Under the pieces are notes generated by a model that was not told the DNA's origin, did no database searches, and saw nothing but the letters and a program-made list of their open reading frames with translations. The position numbers were made by a program, and so were the translations under genes. Positions 1 through 4,135 of a DNA stretch of 7,666 nucleotides are shown here, piece after piece (within the stretch, counting starts at the first letter, position 1; every line of letters begins with the position of its first letter). This DNA is from Pseudomonadota bacterium (GTDB lineage Bacteria; Pseudomonadota; Gammaproteobacteria; Xanthomonadales; Rhodanobacteraceae): the NCBI GenBank assembly GCA_021787175.1, contig JAJYMF010000233.1, positions 1 through 7,666 on the forward strand, given 5' to 3'.

Positions 1-133
1 GACGGCGCAGCGCGCCCAGGAGATCCGCACCCAGCAGGTCGCCGGAGGCTTCGCCGGCGATCAGCGCGATCAGCGGCGCCTGCGACGCGGCATGCGCGAA
101 CGGCAACGCGGCGGCGGTGGCGAGGGTGTCCAT
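1..133 (-). CDS. lpxB: Lipid-A-disaccharide synthase LpxB, N-terminal part only
   Basis: LpxB is a peripheral inner-membrane glycosyltransferase that joins UDP-2,3-diacylglucosamine and lipid X to form lipid A disaccharide. Only the first 44 codons are in the window; the gene continues past the left edge. Reading from ATG at 133 gives a variable Ala-rich start (residues 1-19), then IALIAGEASGDLLGADLL, which matches the signature first strand and glycine-rich loop of LpxB (family form: IALVAGExSGDxLGAxLI). This ATG is the first good start after the stop of the upstream exporter gene, 26 bases away. No strong Shine-Dalgarno is visible, so translation may depend on read-through from the exporter gene or on a promoter inside it. 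The start could also lie slightly elsewhere, because the N-terminus of this family varies. The identification rests on one conserved block but that block is very characteristic. Confidence 0.85.
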   Translation of the reverse strand, partial: MDTLATAAALPFAHAASQAPLIALIAGEASGDLLGADLLGALRR

Positions 134-159
134 GGACAGAGGATAGCGGCGCGACCGGA

Positions 160-726
160 TCAGCGCGGAATCAGCAGGATCCACAGCCCCAGCGCGGCGA
201 ACAGCGTCGCCGCGGTCAGCCGCGCGGCCCGCAGCGGCAGGCGCCCGGCAAAGCGCGTGCCCAGCCACACCACCGGCGCATTGGCCGCCAGCATGCCCAG
301 CGTGGTGCCCAGCACCACCTGCCACAGCGGACGGAAATCCGCCGCCAGCACCATCGTCGCGATCTGCGTCTTGTCGCCCATCTCGGCCAGAAAGAACGCG
401 ATCGCGGTGGCGACGAACACGCCGCGCCCGCTGCCGGGCATGGCATCGGCGCCGGCTTCCAGGCGATCGGGCTTCAGTGTCCACAGCGCCATGCCGAGGA
501 ACGACAGCCCGACCAGCCAGCGCTGCAGCGACGGCGTCAGCAGGTTGCCGAGCAGCTCGCCCAGCGCGCCGGCCAGCGCGTGGTTGACCAAGGTGGCGGC
601 AAGGATGCCGAGCACGATCGGCCACGGCCGGCGGAACTTCGCGGCCAGCACCAGCGACAGCAGTTGCGTCTTGTCGCCGATCTCGGCGAGCGCGACGGTG
701 GACAGCGAAATCAGCAGGGTCTGCAT
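160..726 (-). CDS. TMEM165/GDT1 (UPF0016) family membrane protein, probable Mn2+ exporter
   Basis: This is a 188-residue, almost wholly hydrophobic inner-membrane protein with two homologous halves. Each half carries the family signature E-x-G-D-K-T, at residues 15-20 (EIGDKT) and 115-120 (EMGDKT), exactly 100 residues apart, and each is followed by a Gln and a hydrophobic helix. The halves are separated by a polar loop near residues 85-102. Six membrane segments are expected for the family. UPF0016 members move Mn2+ or Ca2+ in exchange for protons; MneA of Vibrio cholerae exports Mn2+. The acidic motifs are thought to bind the cation. The start ATG has GGAG at 735-732, five bases upstream. 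A yybP-ykoY riboswitch precedes it, which strongly supports manganese as the substrate and predicts synthesis when Mn2+ is high. The full family length and both motifs are intact. Exporting other divalent cations as well cannot be excluded. Confidence 0.92.
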   Translation of the reverse strand: MQTLLISLSTVALAEIGDKTQLLSLVLAAKFRRPWPIVLGILAATLVNHALAGALGELLGNLLTPSLQRWLVGLSFLGMALWTLKPDRLEAGADAMPGSGRGVFVATAIAFFLAEMGDKTQIATMVLAADFRPLWQVVLGTTLGMLAANAPVVWLGTRFAGRLPLRAARLTAATLFAALGLWILLIPR

Positions 727-738
727 GGCGGCTCCGGC

Positions 739-797
739 GCCGGGCCTGGACGCGCACGGTCCACGCGCGGCGGCCCGGCTGATGGCGCGCGTGGACC
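739..797 (-). promoter_or_regulatory. Expression platform of the Mn riboswitch: alternative hairpins before the exporter start
   Basis: Between the aptamer and the exporter start, two hairpins overlap and exclude each other. Hairpin A is a perfect 12-bp stem, GGTCCACGCGCG (797-786) with CGCGCGTGGACC (769-758), around a 16-base loop. Its first four bases are also the 3' arm of aptamer helix P1. Hairpin B pairs GCCGGGCC (779-772), part of the loop of A, with GGCCCGGC (746-739), and ends three bases before the GGAG ribosome site at 735-732. No run of U follows either hairpin, so control of translation (or of Rho access) is more likely than an intrinsic terminator. Which hairpin is the ON form cannot be decided by eye: P1 removes only four of the twelve pairs of A. 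Confidence 0.6.
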
Positions 798-910
798 TGC
801 GGTCTCGCCGGAGGACATCATCCGCGCCATGGCCGACGGGCCAAGCATGTTGACGCGGATCCCGCGGATGCGATCCGCGGTCGGCTACTCCCCGTAGGGT
901 GCGGCAAGTC
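794..910 (-). promoter_or_regulatory. yybP-ykoY manganese riboswitch aptamer
   Basis: The minus strand carries, in the right order, the conserved blocks of the yybP-ykoY (Mn2+-sensing) riboswitch: GGGGAGTAG at 893-885 (loop L1), CGTCAACA at 855-848 (loop L3) and GCGAGACC at 808-801. Paired parts fit the family fold. P1 is GACTTGC (910-904) with GCAGGTC (800-794), seven pairs including one G-U. P2 is CCGCGGAT (880-873) with ATCCGCGG (869-862). P3 is ATCCGCG (860-854) with CGCGGAT (826-820), and the apical stem runs through GGCC (842-839)/GGCC (834-831). L1 and L3 come together to bind Mn2+ in known structures. It lies directly upstream of the UPF0016 exporter, a known partner of this riboswitch class. 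The exact 5' end is uncertain because no convincing promoter could be placed; a weak TATGAG at 933-928 is the best candidate. Confidence 0.93.
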
Positions 911-957
911 TAGCAGCGGCTTGCGGCCTCATACCCGTTCGCGATGCTTGGTGCGGC

Positions 958-991
958 CCCGGATTGCGCCTCTCACGAGGTTCCATCCGGG
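958..991. repeat. REP-like imperfect palindrome between murD2 and the riboswitch
   Basis: CCCGGAT (958-964) and ATCCGGG (985-991) form a perfect 7-bp outer stem; CCTC (969-972) and GAGG (977-980) form an inner stem around a TCAC loop. On the minus strand it begins GTAGCCCGGATGG and ends AATCCGGG, a form I recognise from interspersed REP-type palindromes common in GC-rich Proteobacteria. It lies 34 bases beyond the murD2 stop and upstream of the exporter leader, so it may protect or end the murD2 transcript. It has no U-tract, so it is not a standard intrinsic terminator. Only one copy was seen in this window; the repeat call rests on memory of the motif and on the symmetry. Confidence 0.5.
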
Positions 992-1024
992 CTACCCGGC
1001 CTATCGCATTGAACGCAACCGGCA

Positions 1025-2398
1025 TCAGGCGATGCCGAGACCGGCGATACCCGTGATCGCGCCGGCATCGAAGCCGGCCAGCGCCGCGAACGCGCGGCCG
1101 CGTTCGGCGTAGTCGCGGAACTGGTCGAAGCTGGGCGCGCCCGGCGACAGCAGCACCACGCCGTCGGGCGGCGTCAATGCGCGCGCGGCGGCGACCGCGG
1201 CGGCGAGATCGGCGGCCCGCTCGCATCGCGCGCCGACGCCGCCTGCATCCAGCGCGGCGGCGATGCGCGGCCCGTTGGCGCCCTGGCAGATCACCGCCTG
1301 CGGCGGCGCCGTGCGGCAGCGTTCGACGAAGGCGCTCCAGTCGAGGCCGCGCTCATGGCCGCCGACGATCACCGTCACCGCGCGGCCCGCCAGACTGTCC
1401 AGCGCCGCCAGGGTCGCCTGCGGTGTGGTCGCGATCGAGTCGTTGACCCAGTGCAGGCCGTCGCGCTCGCCCAGCCGCTGCAGCCGATGCGGCAGGGCGC
1501 GGAAATGTGCCAGCGCCGGCGCCGCCGCGCGCGCGTCATGGCCGAGCAGCTCCAGCGCGGCCAGCGCGGCGCAGGCGTTGAGCGCGTTGTGGCGGCCGGG
1601 CAGCGGCAGATCCCGCAGCGGCCACACCGGCTCGGCGCCGCGCCGGATCGCCGCGTCGTCGACGTGCCAGCCGTCGCCGTCGGCAAACAGATGCCGTTGC
1701 GGATGTGCCGCGGTGAGTCGCAGCAACTCGGGTTGCCCGGCGTTGACCAGCAGCGTGCGCGCGCGGTCGGCGAGCTGCAGCTTGTCGGCGACGTAGCGCT
1801 CGCGCGAGCCGTGCCAGTCGAGATGCTCCTCGTACAGGCAGGTGATCACGCCCAGCTCCGGCGCCGCGGCGTCGCCGGTCTGGAAGCTCGACAGCTCGAT
1901 CACCCACAGTGCGGCCTCGGCGTCGAGCAGTTCGAGCAGCGGCATGCCGATGTTGCCGGCCAGCGCGGTGCGCACGCCGAGGCTGCGTGCCAGATGCGCC
2001 AGCAGCGCGCTGGTGGTGCTCTTGCCCTTGGTGCCGGTGACGGCGATCACGCGCGCATCGGTGCGCTCGGCGAACCACAGCGCGGTGCCGGAGGTGAAGC
2101 GGGTTCCGCGCGCGGCGGCGGCGCTGATTTCGGGGCGATGGGCGCTGATCCCGGGCGACTTGATCACGACATCGAACGCAGCCAGCGCATCGGCATCCGG
2201 CTCGCCGGTGAGCACCGTCAGGTCCGCCTCCGTCGCGCGCGCCGCGTCCGCTTGCGCCGCGGGGCACAGCAGCGTCGGCGCCAGCTGCGGCAGGCGCGCG
2301 CGCAACGCGGTCAGTGCGGCGCGACCCTCGCGACCATGACCCCAGACCGCGACGCGGCGGTCGGCAAGATCACGGATCCGCAGCGCTGCGGCGTTCAT
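1025..2398 (-). CDS. murD2: UDP-N-acetylmuramoyl-L-alanine--L-glutamate ligase, MurD2
   Basis: This 457-residue protein is a Mur ligase. It is expected to add L-glutamate (not D-glutamate) to UDP-MurNAc-L-Ala with ATP in the cytoplasm (MurD2 reaction, EC 6.3.2.53). The N-terminal Rossmann-like domain has VAVWGHGREG (17-25). The central ATPase domain has TGTKGKST (121-128, P-loop Lys126), IELSSFQ (167-173), EEHLDWHGS (190-198), the probable carbamylated Lys206 and the LPGRHNALN block (266-274). The C-terminal domain has NDSIATTP (319-326), VGGHERGLDW (345-354) and LSPGAPSFDQF (417-427). Against E. coli MurD, DSKATN is replaced by DSIATT and the Lys of the GG-x-x-KG loop by Arg350. Both lie near the glutamate pocket, which fits a changed stereospecificity (inference). 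It starts one base after the murL stop (TGA-G-ATG), with a G-rich site inside the murL end, so the two are translationally coupled. It could be called classical MurD by similarity alone; the adjacent murL argues for MurD2. Confidence 0.92.
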   Translation of the reverse strand: MNAAALRIRDLADRRVAVWGHGREGRAALTALRARLPQLAPTLLCPAAQADAARATEADLTVLTGEPDADALAAFDVVIKSPGISAHRPEISAAAARGTRFTSGTALWFAERTDARVIAVTGTKGKSTTSALLAHLARSLGVRTALAGNIGMPLLELLDAEAALWVIELSSFQTGDAAAPELGVITCLYEEHLDWHGSRERYVADKLQLADRARTLLVNAGQPELLRLTAAHPQRHLFADGDGWHVDDAAIRRGAEPVWPLRDLPLPGRHNALNACAALAALELLGHDARAAAPALAHFRALPHRLQRLGERDGLHWVNDSIATTPQATLAALDSLAGRAVTVIVGGHERGLDWSAFVERCRTAPPQAVICQGANGPRIAAALDAGGVGARCERAADLAAAVAAARALTPPDGVVLLSPGAPSFDQFRDYAERGRAFAALAGFDAGAITGIAGLGIA

Positions 2399-2399
2399 C

Positions 2400-3758
2400 T
2401 CAGCCCCCGCCGATCCAGGTCAGCGCCGCGGCCAGCCGCGGCGGCACGCCGTGTTCGCCCGCGGGCGCCAGCCAGGGCGCGAGCGCGAGCTGCGCGGCGT
2501 CGAGCTGCGGCAGGATCTCGCGACGGAAGCGCGCGATCAGGGCGTCCTCGCGCCACTCCGGACGCGCCGCCAGCGTCGCCATCGCCGCGCGCGCCTCGGC
2601 GCCTTCGCCGACGCATTCGAACGGCTTGTGATTGCGGTATTCCAGCAGCGCATCGAAACCGGCCGCCTGGGTGTCGTCGTCGAGCAGGTTGCGGCCGAAG
2701 ATCGCCAGCAGCCGCGGCTTGGGCAGAAACGGCGCCAGCGCCAGAAACACGAAGTGGCATTTCGGACACTGCCCGCACCAGCGGTCGGCGGGCTTGGGGC
2801 CGAGGATGCGGAAGTTGCGGTTGCAGCTGGAAAAGGCGTCGAAGTACGCCGCGCCGCAGCGCGCGAAGGCGCGCGTCACCGCCAGCTCCGAGTAGGGACG
2901 CAGCAGCGAGCAGTAGTCGAGGTCGGCGGCGACGTGGCTGCGCACGTGATCCGCGAGCGCGCGCTCGAAGGCCCAGCCCTTGCTCCACTGGTGGTTGACC
3001 TGCTGGCCGGCGTACTCGAGCGTGGCGCTGGAGGCCGAGCGTTCGTTGGCGAAGGCGATCGCATCGAAGCCGTAGAGGATCGCGGCGCAGACCAGGATCG
3101 CCGAATTGATCGCGGTCACCGGGATGTGGCCGTTGTACGCGCCGCGCCGGTTCAGCTCGAACAGGCCGGGCGCGATCTCGCGCGCGATGTTCAGCGTCGG
3201 CAGCCCGCTGCGTGCGGCGCAGGCCGCGATCAGCGGCGAGGTGCCGATCCAGACTGCGGTCGCATCGGCGCCAGTCGTCTTCAGCGCCTCGACCGTGACC
3301 AGCGAATCCTTGCCGCCGCCGATCGGCACCAGCGCGCGACGCGGCAGCCCGAGCGCGGGCGCGGACGCCGGCGCAGCTGTGGTCGCGGCACGCGGGAAGC
3401 GGATGCGGCCGCGCAGGTTCAGCCCGTTGCGGTAGGCGAACTCGGCCAGCCCGTGCAGGTACAGCGTGTCGAGCAACTCGGCGGTGGCGGCGTCGGGCGT
3501 CCAGCCCGCGACCGCGATCGTGGCCGGCACACCGGCCTTGTAGTAACTGACGCCGGCGATCAGGTGCAGCAGGCGCAGCGCAGCCTCGAACGCAACGCGC
3601 CGTTCCGCCGTCAGCGCCGGCGCGTCCGGAAAACGGATGCGCTCGGCCAGCTCGGCGCCGTCATCGAAGGCGTACACCAGCTCGGCCACCCCGTCGGCGT
3701 AGCCGCAGCGCAGGAAGCGGAACGCCTGCGCCTGGCGCGGATCGCGGAGTTCATTCAT
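2400..3758 (-). CDS. murL: UDP-N-acetyl-alpha-D-muramoyl-L-alanyl-L-glutamate epimerase, MurL
   Basis: The 452-residue product matches the MurL type first shown in Xanthomonas oryzae. It turns the terminal L-Glu of UDP-MurNAc-L-Ala-L-Glu into D-Glu, using ATP and Mg2+ and releasing AMP and pyrophosphate (EC 5.1.1.23). With MurD2 it replaces glutamate racemase MurI. Visible motifs are the nucleotide-binding PIGGGKDSLVTVEALK (145-160; similar in form to the PP-loop of ATP pyrophosphatases), the segment ANERSASSA (237-245), HQWSKGWAFE (256-265), SSCNRN (310-315) and a cysteine cluster WCGQCPKC (327-334; Cys328, 331, 334). There is no signal peptide or membrane segment, so it is cytoplasmic. The ATG at 3758 has GGGGAG about nine bases upstream. 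It precedes murD2 by one base, and the pairing is the strongest support for the function. Length is normal for the family and no break is seen. Confidence 0.93.
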   Translation of the reverse strand: MNELRDPRQAQAFRFLRCGYADGVAELVYAFDDGAELAERIRFPDAPALTAERRVAFEAALRLLHLIAGVSYYKAGVPATIAVAGWTPDAATAELLDTLYLHGLAEFAYRNGLNLRGRIRFPRAATTAAPASAPALGLPRRALVPIGGGKDSLVTVEALKTTGADATAVWIGTSPLIAACAARSGLPTLNIAREIAPGLFELNRRGAYNGHIPVTAINSAILVCAAILYGFDAIAFANERSASSATLEYAGQQVNHQWSKGWAFERALADHVRSHVAADLDYCSLLRPYSELAVTRAFARCGAAYFDAFSSCNRNFRILGPKPADRWCGQCPKCHFVFLALAPFLPKPRLLAIFGRNLLDDDTQAAGFDALLEYRNHKPFECVGEGAEARAAMATLAARPEWREDALIARFRREILPQLDAAQLALAPWLAPAGEHGVPPRLAAALTWIGGG

Positions 3759-4135
3759 CGCGTGGCGCTCCCCTCATGACGCGCGTGCTTCTGCTGTCGC
3801 CCTGAGCGACGCGAGGGATCCGCGCAGCGAGGCATGCGGCTTTTGACCGCCTCCGCTCGTCTGCGGCGTCTTGATTCTGTCGTCACCCCGAGCACAGCGA
3901 AGGGTCTGTGCAGCGGGGCATCTGGCGTCAGCAGTGCCGCAGCCGCAGCCGGACGCTTCGCTGGGCTCAGCACGACCAGCGCGACCAAAGGGAGTCCTTT
4001 TCGGGACGACCGCAGGAAGTCCAGGGGAGCAGTCCCCCAAGGGGTGACAAAAGCAATATTCGGCCGCCGCAGGCGAGTGGAAGCTGTGCTTTTGATGGTG
4101 TGCCCCAAGGCCGGGTGCAGGCTGCGCGCGGTCAT
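3755..4135 (-). CDS. Doubtful 126-codon frame inside the repeat cluster
   Basis: An open frame of 126 codons runs from ATG 4135 to TGA 3755. At its start ATG overlaps the lysAC stop as ATGA (4135-4132). At its end the TGA overlaps the murL start as ATGA (3758-3755). Such junctions are typical of coupled operon genes. The product, however, is Arg-, Ala- and Ser-rich, has no domain I recognise, and most of it is translated interspersed repeat: residues around 102-115 (PRCADPSRRSGRQQ) are the kind of peptide produced wherever the GAGCGACGCGAGGGATC-type repeat is read. No Shine-Dalgarno of its own was evident. My view is that it is probably not a functional protein, although reading this frame could carry ribosomes from lysAC to murL. 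Confidence 0.2.
   Translation of the reverse strand: MTARSLHPALGHTIKSTASTRLRRPNIAFVTPWGTAPLDFLRSSRKGLPLVALVVLSPAKRPAAAAALLTPDAPLHRPFAVLGVTTESRRRRRAEAVKSRMPRCADPSRRSGRQQKHARHEGSATR
3795..3921 (+). repeat. Two direct copies of a ~40-bp interspersed repeat
   Basis: Copy 1 (3796-3835) begins GTCGCCCTGAGCGACGCG; copy 2 (3882-3921) begins GTCACCCCGAGCACAGCG. They agree at about 30 of 40 positions and both end in GCAGCGRGGCAT. A third, shorter copy lies in the opposite direction at 3954-3977 (minus strand GGTCGTGCTGAGCCCAGCGAAGCG). The core (GTC-x-CCC-TGAGC-x-AGCGA-x-GG-x-TC) resembles a small palindromic repeat that I know is scattered in intergenic DNA of many bacteria. The region has lower coding regularity than its neighbours and is not a gene in itself. 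Confidence 0.65.
3850..4085. repeat. Inverted pair of ~40-bp units bounding the repeat cluster
   Basis: The plus strand at 3850-3889 (starting CCTCCGCTCGTCTGCGGCG, ending GTCACCCC) and the minus strand at 4085-4041 (starting CTTCCACTCGCCTGCGGCG, ending GTCACCCC) are versions of one unit. Sixteen of the first 19 positions match and the last eight are identical. They face each other across about 150 bp. Further small symmetries are CAAAAGC (4048-4054) with GCTTTTG (4088-4094), and GGGGAGCAGTCCCCC near 4024-4038. Facing inverted units look like a paired REP cluster or a small non-autonomous mobile element (MITE-like). No target-site duplication or transposase was found. Folding in mRNA between lysAC and murL could affect distal expression (inference). 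Confidence 0.55.

Noticed and set aside
758..797. Intrinsic terminator in the exporter leader
   Set aside because: The stem is strong but no U-run follows on the minus strand; kept as part of a translational expression platform instead.
92..853. Plus-strand open frame (253 codons) across the exporter and its riboswitch
   Set aside because: It covers conserved membrane-protein codons and a structured RNA on the other strand, and is Arg/Ser/Pro-rich without motif.
907..916. Extended -10 promoter TGCTAGACT (minus strand) for the riboswitch transcript
   Set aside because: Transcription from it would start near 900, inside the aptamer and past the 5' arm of P1, so it would destroy the fold.
1355..2998. 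Long plus-strand open frame (about 547 codons) opposite murD2 and murL
   Set aside because: Arg/Ala/Gly-rich translation with no domain, fully antisense to two well-supported enzymes; long antisense frames are expected at this GC content.
2451..3779. Plus-strand open frame (about 442 codons) opposite murL
   Set aside because: Composition is low-complexity (Arg, Gln, Gly, Ala) and it mirrors the codon bias of murL; no recognisable motif.
3774..4040. Minus-strand 88-codon frame in the repeat cluster
   Set aside because: The peptide (for example LRCARGDD) is just the interspersed repeat read in another frame; no ribosome site.
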